NCBI GenBank assembly: GCA_903914175.1
Contig: CAIWNX010000128.1
Coordinates: forward strand, 1-32,616
DNA from: an uncultured beta proteobacterium
GTDB taxonomy: Bacteria; Pseudomonadota; Gammaproteobacteria; Burkholderiales; Burkholderiaceae_C
DNA length: 32,616 nucleotides
Direction of reading: 5' to 3'
Made by a program: the position numbers and the translations under genes. A model generated the notes under the pieces. The model saw only the letters and a program-made list of their open reading frames with translations. It did not search any database and was not told the DNA's origin. Of the stretch, positions 7,928 through 17,000 are shown one piece after another (the first letter of the stretch is position 1; each line of letters opens with the position of its first letter).

Positions 7928-7950
7928 GCGGCAGGGCTGCCGCCTACAAT
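7928..7950 (+). promoter_or_regulatory. Inverted repeat abutting a -10-like TACAAT upstream of the phosphomannomutase gene
   Basis: The perfect inverted repeat GCGGCA-GGGC-TGCCGC (7928-7943) lies immediately upstream of TACAAT (7945-7950), 44 nt before the gene start. The hexamer is a fair -10. The inverted repeat fills the spacer and could be an operator, but no -35 at normal spacing is visible. Confidence 0.35.
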
Positions 7951-7994
7951 CTGACGCACAGTGCACGACCTTCAACTTCCAATGTGAGCCCTCC

Positions 7995-9377
7995 ATGCAT
8001 TTTCCAGCGTCCATCTTCAAGGCCTACGACATCCGCGGCATCGTGCCGAGCACCATCAACGAGGAAATGGCCGAGGCGCTCGGTCGTGCCTTTGGCACCG
8101 TGGCACTGCGCGAAGGCGAGAAAACCGTGGCGGTCGCGCGCGACGGGCGTCTGACCGGCGCGGCGCTGGTTGCGGCGCTGATGCGCGGCTTGGTGGCGTC
8201 GGGCATCGAGGTCATCGACATCGGCATGGTGACGACGCCGATGCTGTACTTTGCCGCCAGCACCCTGTGCCGCAGCGGCATCCAGGTCACCGGCAGCCAC
8301 AACCCGAAAGACCACAACGGTTTCAAGATGGTGCTGGCCGGGCGCGCCATTTACGGCGAAGAAATCCAGGCCCTGCGCCGCATCATGGACGATGCATCGT
8401 GGGCACTGCAGGGCGGTGGTCGGCAACGGCAGGAGGATGTTATGCCAGCCTATGTTGCGCGCATCGTCGGCGACATCAAACTGGCGCGACCGATGAAAAT
8501 CATCGTTGATTGCGGCAACGGCATCGCCGGTGCCTCGGCCCCGGCGATCCTGCGCGCCATTGGCTGCGAGGTGACCGAGATGTACAGCGAGGTTGATGGC
8601 AACTTCCCGAATCACCATCCGGACCCGAGCAAGCCCGAGAACCTGCGTGACCTGATCGCCGCACTGCAGGCTGGCGACGCCGACCTGGGTCTGGCCTTCG
8701 ATGGCGACGGTGACCGCCTGGGCATCGTCACCAGCAGCGGCAACAACATCTACCCCGATCGCCAGCTCATGCTGTTCGCGCAGGATGTGCTCAGCCGCGT
8801 GCCGGGTGGCACCATCCTCTACGACGTCAAGTGCACGCAGCGTCTCGCGCCGGCGATCACAGCGGCCGGTGGCGTGCCGCTGATTTACAAGACCGGGCAC
8901 TCGCTGATCAAGGCCAAGATGAAGGAGATCGACTCTCCGCTCGGTGGCGAGATGAGCGGCCACATCTTCTTCAAGGAACGCTGGTTCGGTTTTGACGACG
9001 GCACTTACGCCGGTTGTCGTTTGCTTGAAATCCTGAGCCGCTCGACCGACCCGAGCGCCGTGCTCGACGCGCTGCCGACCAGTTTCTCGACGCCCGAGCT
9101 CAACGTGAAATGCGCTGAGGGTGAGGCGCATACGCTGGTGGCGCAGTTGCAGGCAGCGGCGCATTTCGCGGCACCTGCGGTGCTCAACCCGATTGATGGC
9201 CTGCGCGTCGACTGGCCCGATGGCTTTGGTTTGATCCGCGCTTCGAACACGACGCCGGTGCTGGTCATGCGTTTTGAAGGCCAGACCGAAGCGGCGCTGC
9301 ATCGCATCGAAACCGAAATGCTGGCCTTGCTGCGCACCGTCAAACCCGGCGCCGTGATCGACGAGGCCGCGCATTGA
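7995..9377 (+). CDS. Phosphomannomutase/phosphoglucomutase (AlgC-like)
   Basis: This 460-aa cytosolic enzyme interconverts hexose 6- and 1-phosphates, feeding nucleotide-sugar synthesis for LPS and exopolysaccharide. Motifs are FKAYDIRGIVP near the N-terminus, the phosphoserine loop TGSHNPKDHNG (Ser101), the metal site AFDGDGDRLG (234-243), the sugar-specificity loop GGEMSGH and the phosphate-binding RASNTTPVLVMRFE near the end. All four domains of the alpha-D-phosphohexomutase family are present, and GEMSGH fits a dual mannose/glucose enzyme. ATG 7995 is chosen because the family N-terminus begins there. Its end overlaps a possible waaC start by TTGA, which ties it to LPS core assembly. Confidence 0.95.
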   Translation: MHFPASIFKAYDIRGIVPSTINEEMAEALGRAFGTVALREGEKTVAVARDGRLTGAALVAALMRGLVASGIEVIDIGMVTTPMLYFAASTLCRSGIQVTGSHNPKDHNGFKMVLAGRAIYGEEIQALRRIMDDASWALQGGGRQRQEDVMPAYVARIVGDIKLARPMKIIVDCGNGIAGASAPAILRAIGCEVTEMYSEVDGNFPNHHPDPSKPENLRDLIAALQAGDADLGLAFDGDGDRLGIVTSSGNNIYPDRQLMLFAQDVLSRVPGGTILYDVKCTQRLAPAITAAGGVPLIYKTGHSLIKAKMKEIDSPLGGEMSGHIFFKERWFGFDDGTYAGCRLLEILSRSTDPSAVLDALPTSFSTPELNVKCAEGEAHTLVAQLQAAAHFAAPAVLNPIDGLRVDWPDGFGLIRASNTTPVLVMRFEGQTEAALHRIETEMLALLRTVKPGAVIDEAAH

Positions 9378-9394
9378 ACCCACGCACAGTGGGC

Positions 9395-9475
9395 GCCGCC
9401 GCGAAGGGCCGCCCCGAGCAAGGCTCGGCCCCCTCGGGGGGCAGCGCAGTACACAAAGTGACAAGCGTGGGGGCC
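9395..9475 (+). repeat. Comamonad-type GC-rich repeat, copy A
   Basis: The core GCCCCCTCGGGGGGCAGCG is followed by CAGTACA and then AAGTGACAAGCGTGGGGGC. The same two blocks occur in the same orientation at 16791-16897 inside the RND pump gene. Copy A fills the space between the phosphomannomutase stop and the conserved part of waaC, and is open in the waaC frame. Similar GC-rich elements are, from my general knowledge, frequent between Comamonadaceae genes. Confidence 0.85.
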
Positions 9476-10438
9476 AAGATATTGATCGTCAAGCTGTCAT
9501 CGCTTGGCGATGTGGTGCATGCCATGCCGGCCATTCAGGATATTAGGCGTGCGCTGCCGCAGGCGCAGATTGACTGGGTCGTGGAGCGAGGCTTTGCGCC
9601 GCTGGTGCGACGCTGCGCCGGGGTGCGGCGCGTCATCGAATGCGAACTGCGACGCTGGCGTAAAGCACCTTTTTCTGCTGCCACGCGCCGTGACTGGCGC
9701 GCTTTCAAGATGGATTTGCAGCAGGAGTGCTACGACGCCGTGATTGATCTGCAAGGCCTGACCAAATCGGCGCTGGTTGCACGGCTGGCGCAGCTTGCGC
9801 CGCAGGGTCGGCGTTTCGGTCTGGCGGCGGCCAGTGAGGGTTCGAGTTTTGAGGCACCGGCGCGTTGGCTGGTTGATGTGGCGATTGCCTTGCCCAAGCA
9901 CATTGACGCCGAGACGCGCTCGCGCCAGTTGTGCGCACAGGCCCTGGGTTACAACGTGCCGGCTGCCAAGTCCTACGGCTTGCACAGCAGCACGGCCACG
10001 GCGCCGCTGGTGGCGCTGGTGCACGGCAGTTCGCGCGCTGACAAGCTCTGGCCACTGGCTTCCTGGCAGACGCTGGGCCAGCGTTTGAACGCGCAGGGCT
10101 ACAGCGTGGCGCTGCCGCACGGCAGCGATGAAGAGGAAGCGATGGCGCGGCGAATCGCCAGCGGTATCGCGCAGGCGCAGGTCTGGCCGCGCTACACGCT
10201 CGACGCCTTGACGGATGCGCTGGGTGGCTGCGCCGGCGTGATCGGTGTCGACAGCGGCCTGAGCCACATCGCCGTGGCGCTGGACCGGCCCCATGTGCAG
10301 ATCTACAACTTCGACACCGCCTGGCGCACCGGGCCGCAGGACGCGCCGCGCCAGCGCTGCGTCTTTGCCCAGCCGACGCCCTCAATCGACGCGGTCTGGC
10401 AGGCCTGGCTGGATGTGTCCGGGAGTGCCGGCCTGTGA
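9458..10438 (+). CDS. waaC: Lipopolysaccharide heptosyltransferase I
   Basis: This enzyme adds the first heptose to the Kdo of the LPS inner core at the cytoplasmic face of the inner membrane. The conserved region begins ILIVKLSSLGDVVHAMPAI, the typical glycosyltransferase-9 N-terminus. Later motifs are LVHGSSRADKLWPLASW and GVDSGLSHIAVALDRPHV, the nucleotide-sugar-binding end. Family members start one or two residues before ILIVK, so GTG 9458 or GTG 9467 is likely, giving about 326 aa. The frame is open back to a TTG at 9374, but that extra stretch is repeat sequence. The downstream waaA start overlaps the stop by GTGA. Confidence 0.9.
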   Translation: MTSVGAKILIVKLSSLGDVVHAMPAIQDIRRALPQAQIDWVVERGFAPLVRRCAGVRRVIECELRRWRKAPFSAATRRDWRAFKMDLQQECYDAVIDLQGLTKSALVARLAQLAPQGRRFGLAAASEGSSFEAPARWLVDVAIALPKHIDAETRSRQLCAQALGYNVPAAKSYGLHSSTATAPLVALVHGSSRADKLWPLASWQTLGQRLNAQGYSVALPHGSDEEEAMARRIASGIAQAQVWPRYTLDALTDALGGCAGVIGVDSGLSHIAVALDRPHVQIYNFDTAWRTGPQDAPRQRCVFAQPTPSIDAVWQAWLDVSGSAGL

Positions 10439-11739
10439 CGCGCTGGCTCTACAGCCTGCTGATGTGGCTGGTCCAGCCCGCGCTGCGGCGCAAGCTGGCG
10501 CGCCGTGGCCTGCAGGAACCGGGTTATCTGGTAGCAGTGGAGGAGCGCTTTGGCTATTACAGCGCGAGTTTGGAGAAAAGCGATCCGGCGCCGGGCCGCC
10601 CCACGGTCGATGGAATCACTGTTTGGTTGCATGCGGTGTCGCTCGGTGAGACGCGCGCCGCCGCCGTGCTGGTGCAGGCCTTGCGCGAGCGTCTGCCGGG
10701 CATGCGGCTGCTGCTGACGCATGGCACGGCCACCGGTCGCGCCGAGGGTGAAAAACTGCTGCAAGCGGGCGACATCCAGACCTGGCAACCCTGGGACACG
10801 CCGGGTGCGACCGCGCGCTTTCTCGCGCACTTCAAACCGCGCCTGGGCATTCTGATGGAAACCGAGATCTGGCCCAATCTGAGTGCCGCCTGCGTGATGG
10901 CTGGCGTGCCACTGGTGCTGGCCAATGCGCGTCTGAGTGAGAAGTCGTGGCGCCAAGCCAATCGCCTGGCCTGGTTGGCGCGGCCGGCCTATGCCAGCCT
11001 GACAGCCGTCTGGGCGCAAACGCAGGACGATGCACGACGCTTGACGGCGCTGGGCGCGAATGTTCAAGGTGTTTTTGGCAATCTCAAGTTTGATGCTGCG
11101 CCCGATGCGGCGCAACTGGCCCTTGGCCGCGCCTGGCATGAAAGGCTGGCGCGCCCGGTCGTCATGTTCGCCAGTTCACGCGAGGGTGAGGAGGAGACGC
11201 TGCTGCGCCTGCTGGCGTCGCAGCCCTCGGCGCTGGCCGTGCAGTGGCTGATCGTGCCGCGCCATCCACAGCGTTTTGACGCGGTGGCGGCGCTGGTGCA
11301 GGCGCAGGGTTTTGCGCTCTCAAGACGCAGTGATTGGCCCGATGGTCCAGCGGAGAATGGCCCATGCATCTGGCTCGGCGACTCGCTCGGTGAAATGGCC
11401 TTGTACTACGGGCTGGCCGATGCCGCTCTGCTGGGCGGCAGCTTTGAGCCCCTTGGGGGGCAGAACCTGATCGAGGCGGCGGCCTGTGCCTGTCCGGTGC
11501 TGATGGGGCCGCACACCTTCAATTTCAGCGAAGCCGCCGAACTCGCGCTGGTCGTTGGCGCAGCGCTGCGCGTGGCCGATCTGGCGCAGGGTTTGCAGAC
11601 GGCACTGGCACTGGTGCAGGATGCGGGTCGCTTAGGCCTGGCACGCGAAGCCGCTGATGCATTTGCCAGCGCGCACCGCGGTGCCACTGCGCGGCTGAGC
11701 GACGCGATTGCGCAGATGCTTGACAGCGGCGCTCGCTGA
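10435..11739 (+). CDS. waaA: 3-deoxy-D-manno-octulosonic acid (Kdo) transferase
   Basis: This 434-aa membrane-anchored glycosyltransferase transfers Kdo from CMP-Kdo to lipid A precursor, the step before WaaC. An N-terminal hydrophobic helix (about 4-16) is followed by VWLHAVSLGETRAA with the catalytic Glu72, LLLTHGTATGRAEGEKLL, METEIWPNL, LVLANARLSEKS, and the C-terminal donor-site region LGGSFEPLGGQNLIEAAA with GPHTFNFSEAAEL. The start is GTG overlapping the waaC stop, so expression is coupled. A palindromic repeat array follows it. Confidence 0.96.
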   Translation: MTRWLYSLLMWLVQPALRRKLARRGLQEPGYLVAVEERFGYYSASLEKSDPAPGRPTVDGITVWLHAVSLGETRAAAVLVQALRERLPGMRLLLTHGTATGRAEGEKLLQAGDIQTWQPWDTPGATARFLAHFKPRLGILMETEIWPNLSAACVMAGVPLVLANARLSEKSWRQANRLAWLARPAYASLTAVWAQTQDDARRLTALGANVQGVFGNLKFDAAPDAAQLALGRAWHERLARPVVMFASSREGEEETLLRLLASQPSALAVQWLIVPRHPQRFDAVAALVQAQGFALSRRSDWPDGPAENGPCIWLGDSLGEMALYYGLADAALLGGSFEPLGGQNLIEAAACACPVLMGPHTFNFSEAAELALVVGAALRVADLAQGLQTALALVQDAGRLGLAREAADAFASAHRGATARLSDAIAQMLDSGAR

Positions 11740-11765
11740 AAATTCTTGACGTGACACGGGAGCCC

Positions 11766-11940
11766 TGGATTGCGGGTCGGGGCCCGCAATGACAAATCGA
11801 AGTTGTCATCCCGTCCCAGGTTGTCATCCCCCCAATGCTGTCATCCCCCCAATGCTGTCATCCCGGACCTGATCCGGGATCCATGCCTTCTGTCAGTGCC
11901 ACGCGAAACATGGATTGCGGGTCGGGGCCCGCAATGACAA
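11766..11940. repeat. Palindromic repeat array 3
   Basis: The array lies between the convergent waaA and tolC genes and fills most of their 229-bp gap. Two copies of ATTGCGGGtcggggCCCGCAAT followed by GACAAAT flank a central run of TGTCATCCC units (including a doubled CCCCAATGCTGTCATCC) and the hairpin ATCCCGGAcctgaTCCGGGATCC. No other terminator-like hairpin with a T-run is present between the two genes, so the array may end transcription from both sides. Confidence 0.9.
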
Positions 11941-11968
11941 ATTTCGGCACTGTTCCGGATGGTGTGGC

Positions 11969-13294
11969 TTATTTCACCAGCAGCGCGTTGACGCCCTGCA
12001 GGTCGTCGGCCTTGAGCGTGCCGTTGGCCTGGCGCAGCTTGAGGCTGCCGAGCAGCACGTCGTAGCGCGCTTTGGCGAGTTTGGCCTTGGTGTCGAATAA
12101 CTGGCTTTGCGAATTGAGCACGTCGATGTTGATGCGCACGCCAACCTGGTAGCCCAGCTTGTTGGCGTCCAGCGCGCTCTGGCTGGAGGCTTCGGCTGCT
12201 TCCAGTGCCTTGACCTGGCCCTGGCCCGAGAGCACGCCGAAGAAGGCGGTGCGCGTGCCCTGTGCCACGGCGCGGCGGGCGCCTTCCAGATCGTTGCGCG
12301 CTTTTTCTTCCAAGGAGAGGGTTTCGCGCAGGCGGTTCTGCGTGGCAAAGCCCGCAAACAGCGGCAGGTTGAAGCTCAGGCCAATGCTGCCGGCGTTGAC
12401 GTGCGTGCCAATGCCGGCGGTGCTGCTGCCTTCCATGTTGTTGATGGCGCTGTAGTTGACATTGAGGTCGAGCGTCGGCTTGTGGCCGGCCTGCGCCTTC
12501 TTTGTTTCAAGTAGCGCCACATCGAGTGCAATCTGCGCCTGCTGGATGCCGGGGTGGGTGGTTTCGGATTGCTTGACCCAGGTGCTGACGTCGTCGGGGA
12601 CCAGCGCCGGCAAAACCAGTGGCTGCGCCAGGGTCTGGGGCTTGGTGTTCTCGGCTCCGACCAATTGGTCAAGCGCGATCTTCTTGACGCGCAAGTCGTT
12701 ATCGGCAGCGATCTCCTGGGCGATCACGAGGTCGTACTTGGCCTGCGCATCGCGCGTGTCGGTGATGGTCGCGGTGCCGACTTCGAAGTTGCGTTTGGCT
12801 GAGGCCAGTTGCTCGGCCACGGCGGTCTTCTGCGCCTGGATAAACGCCAGACTGTCCTGTGCCGCCAGCACGTCGAAGTAAGCCTGGCTCACGCGCACGA
12901 TCAAATCCTGATCGGCACTCGCCAACTGCGCCTGCGCCAGATCCACTTGTTTGATGCCTTGCTGGTACGTTGCCCAGTTGGCCGGGCGGTACAGTGGCTG
13001 CGATGCGCTCACGGTGGCTGTTTCGGTGCCATACGAACGATTGGAGCCGACATCGGGTGTGATGTCCTGATTGGAGCGCGACATGCCGAGCGACAGATTG
13101 GCCACCGGCAGAATCGCTGCTTTGGCCTGATCGGCCTTGGCCAGCGTGGCATCAAACTGCGACTTGGCCGACTGGTAGGCGGCGTCGAAGCCGCGCGCCG
13201 ACTCGTACAGTTTCACCAGACTTTGCGCCTGTACCGGAAGCGCCAGGGTGGTGCTGATGGCAGCGAAGAGCGGAAGCAGACGAAACATTTTCAT
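11969..13294 (-). CDS. tolC: TolC-family outer-membrane efflux channel
   Basis: This 441-aa predicted outer-membrane channel would form the exit duct of tripartite pumps and type I secretion. A signal peptide is evident (MKMFRLLPLF to the VQAQS site near residue 23). The mature part has two related halves of long, Ala/Gln/Leu-rich helices with strand pairs. Typical phrases are SLVKLYESARGFDAAYQSAKSQ at the start, LYRPANWATYQQG, DLIVRVSQAYFDVLAAQDSL, NFEVGTATITDTRDAQAKYD and LGYQVGVRINIDVLNSQSQLFDTK. ATG 13294 is used because it begins the signal peptide. It is 47 nt downstream of the pcm-like gene and probably serves the RND pump of the same strand. Confidence 0.93.
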   Translation of the reverse strand: MKMFRLLPLFAAISTTLALPVQAQSLVKLYESARGFDAAYQSAKSQFDATLAKADQAKAAILPVANLSLGMSRSNQDITPDVGSNRSYGTETATVSASQPLYRPANWATYQQGIKQVDLAQAQLASADQDLIVRVSQAYFDVLAAQDSLAFIQAQKTAVAEQLASAKRNFEVGTATITDTRDAQAKYDLVIAQEIAADNDLRVKKIALDQLVGAENTKPQTLAQPLVLPALVPDDVSTWVKQSETTHPGIQQAQIALDVALLETKKAQAGHKPTLDLNVNYSAINNMEGSSTAGIGTHVNAGSIGLSFNLPLFAGFATQNRLRETLSLEEKARNDLEGARRAVAQGTRTAFFGVLSGQGQVKALEAAEASSQSALDANKLGYQVGVRINIDVLNSQSQLFDTKAKLAKARYDVLLGSLKLRQANGTLKADDLQGVNALLVK

Positions 13295-13341
13295 GGCGGT
13301 CTCAGGGTCAGGTTGGCGTTGCCGGCAGTGGCCTGCGCAGA

Positions 13342-13995
13342 TCAAAAATGAAAACGTGAGGGCGTCGGGAAGTTTTGCAGCGCGGGCGCTGTCGAGTCCC
13401 AGAGCGTGCGGGTCTTGAATTCAGCCTCGTTGACGCGGGTGATCAGCGTCGCGCACATCACGGGGTCTTCGCCCACGATGGCCAGCAGGCGGCCACCGAC
13501 CTTGACCTGGGCCAGCAGGCTTTGCGGCACTTCGGCCACTGAACCACCGATAACGATGAGGTCAAACGGCGCTTCGGCCGCAGCCCCGACGGCACCGTCG
13601 AACTGACGAACCTCGGCGTTGTGGATGCCGGCTTTTTGCAGGTTGGCACGTGCCATCTTCACCAGATCGGCGTCGATTTCCAGTGCAATCACACGCTGCG
13701 CCTGGTGTGCCAGCAAGGCCGTCAGGTAACCCGAGCCAGCGCCGATTTCCAGCACCTTTTCGTGTTTGCGCACAGCCGCGTCCTGCAGCAGGCGGGCTTC
13801 CAGGCGTGGTGCCAGCATGGTTTGACCATGGCCCAGGGGGATTTCCATGTCGACAAAGGCCAGTGCCTTGTGCGCCAGCGGCACAAAATCTTCACGCTTG
13901 ACCACAGACAGCAGGCGCAGCACCTCGTCGTTCAGGACGTTCCAGGGACGGATCTGCTGCTCGATCATGTTGAAGCGGGCTTGCTCGATATTCAT
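13342..13995 (-). CDS. pcm: Protein-L-isoaspartate O-methyltransferase-like protein
   Basis: This 217-aa SAM-dependent methyltransferase belongs to the PIMT family, whose classic members repair isoaspartate in aged proteins. Motif I is VLEIGAGSGYLTALLA (81-96), preceded by IPLGHGQTMLAPRLEARLL, the equivalent of the family substrate loop. There the usual GQTIS-P pattern reads GQTMLAP, so repair activity is less certain. ATG 13995 is preferred: GGAG lies about 6 nt upstream and the protein begins MNIEQARFNMIEQQIRPW. It sits between the RND pump gene (39-nt gap) and tolC. Why a methyltransferase lies there is not known. Confidence 0.87.
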   Translation of the reverse strand: MNIEQARFNMIEQQIRPWNVLNDEVLRLLSVVKREDFVPLAHKALAFVDMEIPLGHGQTMLAPRLEARLLQDAAVRKHEKVLEIGAGSGYLTALLAHQAQRVIALEIDADLVKMARANLQKAGIHNAEVRQFDGAVGAAAEAPFDLIVIGGSVAEVPQSLLAQVKVGGRLLAIVGEDPVMCATLITRVNEAEFKTRTLWDSTAPALQNFPTPSRFHF

Positions 13996-14034
13996 GCGGT
14001 ACTCCAAGGGGTATGTTGACAATTTCGGCAAATT

Positions 14035-17000
14035 TTACCCGGCCGCGCCCGAGCGGGCGCCCCAGCGGCGGCGCAGCCATTGCGCCAGATCATCCATGTA
14101 GCAGTACACCACCGGCACCACCACCAAGGTCAGCAGCGAGGAGGTGATGACGCCGCCGATGACGGCCTGCCCCATAGGCGCGCGTTGCTCGGCACCTTCG
14201 GAGACGGCAAAAGCCAGCGGCAGCATGCCGAAAATCATGGCCAGCGTGGTCATCAGAATCGGGCGCAACCGCACCTTGGCCGCCATCAGCAGCGCTGCGC
14301 TGCGCTCCATGCCGTCTTCGCGGGCACGGATCGCAAAGTCCACCAGCAGGATGGCATTCTTGGTCACCAGACCCATCAGCATCACGATGCCGATGATGGA
14401 GAACATTGACAAAGTCGAGCCGAAACTAAGGAGCGCCAGCACGACGCCGATCAGCGTCAGCGGCAGCGCGGTCATCAGCGCCAGCGGTTGGAAAAAGCTC
14501 TTGAACTGGCTGGCCAGAATCATGTAGATGAAGACGATCGCCAGCATCAAGGCCGAGATCGCGTAGTCAAACGACTCCGCCATGTTCTTGGTCGAGCCGC
14601 CAAACTGGTAGCGGTAGCCGGGCGGGAAACTGATGCCGTCCAGCGCCGCCTTGATGTCGGCGGAAACCTCGCCCACCGAGCGCTGGTAGACGTTGCTGTT
14701 GATGGCGACCTCGCGCGTCATATCGCGCCGATTGATCTGGTTTGGCCCCGTCGATTCCGTCACGCTGGCAATCTGGTTCAGGCGCACGATGCGGGCTGTT
14801 CCGTCGGCGTTCGCGCCGAGCGTGAACGGCAGGCGCTGCAGGTCCTGTGGGCTGTTGCGAGCATCCGGTGCCAGGCGCACATTGACGTCGTAGGTCTGGT
14901 CATCGGGTGCACGCCAGTTGCCCACCGTCTGTCCAGCGATCAGGGTGCGCAGCGCGCTGGCGACCTGCCCAACGCCCAGGCCCAGATCGGAGGCGGCGTC
15001 GCGCTGAACTTTGACATCGAGCGTGGGCTTGTTGGCCTTGACACTGGAGTCCAGATCCACCACGCCCGGGATCGGGCGCACCTTGTCCATCACCAGCTTG
15101 GCGATGCGCTCCAGCTCAACCAGGTCCTGGCCTTGCAGCGAGAACTCGATCTGCTTTTGCCCACCCACCGGGTCCATCAGACCGACGTGGGTGACCGTGA
15201 TGCCAGGCACCTGTTTGAGGCGTTCGCGCAGCACGGACGAGATCTCGTCGACGTTGCGCACGCGCAGATGGCGATCGGTGAGACGGATATAAAAGCCGGC
15301 GTAGCTTTTGCCGGCGCTGCTGGTGTTGATGGTGGCCAGCGAGTAAGCAACTTCCGGGTAGCTGTGCACGATGGCATCGACCTGTTTGACCTTGGCTTCG
15401 GTCACTTCGATCGATGAGCCCATCGGCGTATAGAAATTGAGCCAGGTCTCGGAGAAATCGGCCGACGGCACGAAATCGGTACCGAGCAGCGGCACCATGA
15501 AGATGCTGGTGACGAAGATGACCAGCGCCAGCGCCAGCGTCTTGAGCTTGTGCACCAGCGACCAGCGCAGGATCGCCTGGTAGAGCTCGATCAGCAGTTC
15601 GGTGGCGTGGTCAAACCAGCCGGTGACGCGGCCGATGGTTTTGTCGTAGAGATTGACGGGCAGGCGCGGCGTGCCATCGGCGTTAAGGCCGTGGTTGGCG
15701 TGCGCTTCAATGCTCGGGTCGTGCCAGACGCTGGAGAGCATGGGGTCGAGCGTGAAGCTGACAAACATAGAGATCAGCACGGCCGAAACAATGGTGATGC
15801 CGAACTCGTGGAAGAACTTGCCGATGATGCCGCCCATGAAACCAATCGGCATGAACACGGCCACGATCGAGAGCGTGGTGGCCAGCACCGCCAGACCGAT
15901 TTCCTGCGTGCCGTCGAGCGCCGCAGTGTAGGACGTCTTGCCCATCTGCACATGGCGCACGATGTTCTCGCGTACCACGATGGCGTCATCAATCAGCAGA
16001 CCAACACACAGGCTCAGCGCCATCAAGGTCACCATGTTGATGGTGAAGCCAAACAGGTTCATGAACAAAAACGTGCCGATCAGGGCGATCGGCAACGTCA
16101 AGCCGGTGATGACGGTGGAGCGCCAGGAATTGAGAAACAGGAACACGATCAGGATGGTGAGCAGCGCGCCTTCAAACAAGGTCTCGCGCACGTTCTCCAC
16201 CGCCACGCGGATCTGGCGCGAGCCGTCGTAAATCGGCTCCAGGCGCACGCCCGGCGGCAGCTCGGCTTTCATGGCGGCGACGGTTTTCATCAGGCCATCA
16301 ATCACGCCGATGGTGTTTTCATCCTGCGCTTTTTGCACGCTCAGCAGCAGCGTGCGCTGGCCGTTGTAGAGCGCCAGGCTTTCGGTCTCCTGCGCGCCAT
16401 CGACGACTTTGGCCACTTGGCCGAGCCGTACCGCAGCGCCGCTCTTGCGCGCGACGATGATCTTGGCAAAGTCTTCCGGGCGCTTCATGCGCGCTTCGAT
16501 TTTCACCACGCGTTCCTGTTCGAGTGAGCGGATGGCGCCCATCGGCAGGTCCTGGTTTTCGTAGTTGACAGCAGCCACCACCTGTTCCGGCGTCACACCG
16601 AAGGCTTCCAGCGCTTCGGGCTTGAGGTAGATGTTGATCTCGCGCTTGGTGCCGCCGACGATCGTGACCGAGCCGACACCGCGCACATTCTCCAGCCGCT
16701 TGCGCAGTGTCTGGTCGGACCAGTTCGTCAACTCCACATCACTGAGTTGCTTTTGCTGCGTACCCGTAGCGGTAGGCGTCGGCGCGTTGTGCGCCGCGCC
16801 GGACCGCTCCAAGCAAGCGCGCGCCCCCTCGGGGGGCAGCGCAGCACATGCGGGATCGGCTGGGGCCGATCCCGGGGAAGTGGCAAGCGTGGGGGCGACA
16901 CTCGGAAGCACGGCCAATGACCAGATCGCCTTGCTCGCCGGGTCAAAGCGCAGCACGCGCGGCTCTTTCACTTCGGTGCGCAGGGTGGGGCGCACGATGG

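Noticed and set aside
7944-9464. 506-residue minus-strand reading frame
   Set aside because: It is antisense to the phosphomannomutase gene, has typical GC-rich shadow composition and no recognisable motif.
14488-16527. Plus-strand reading frames of 309 and 325 residues
   Set aside because: They are antisense to the RND pump; His/Gln/Arg-rich shadows without motifs.
16750-16905. Frameshift or pseudogene call for the RND pump
   Set aside because: The extra stretch is a multiple of three, the frame continues on both sides, and the key pump motifs are present.
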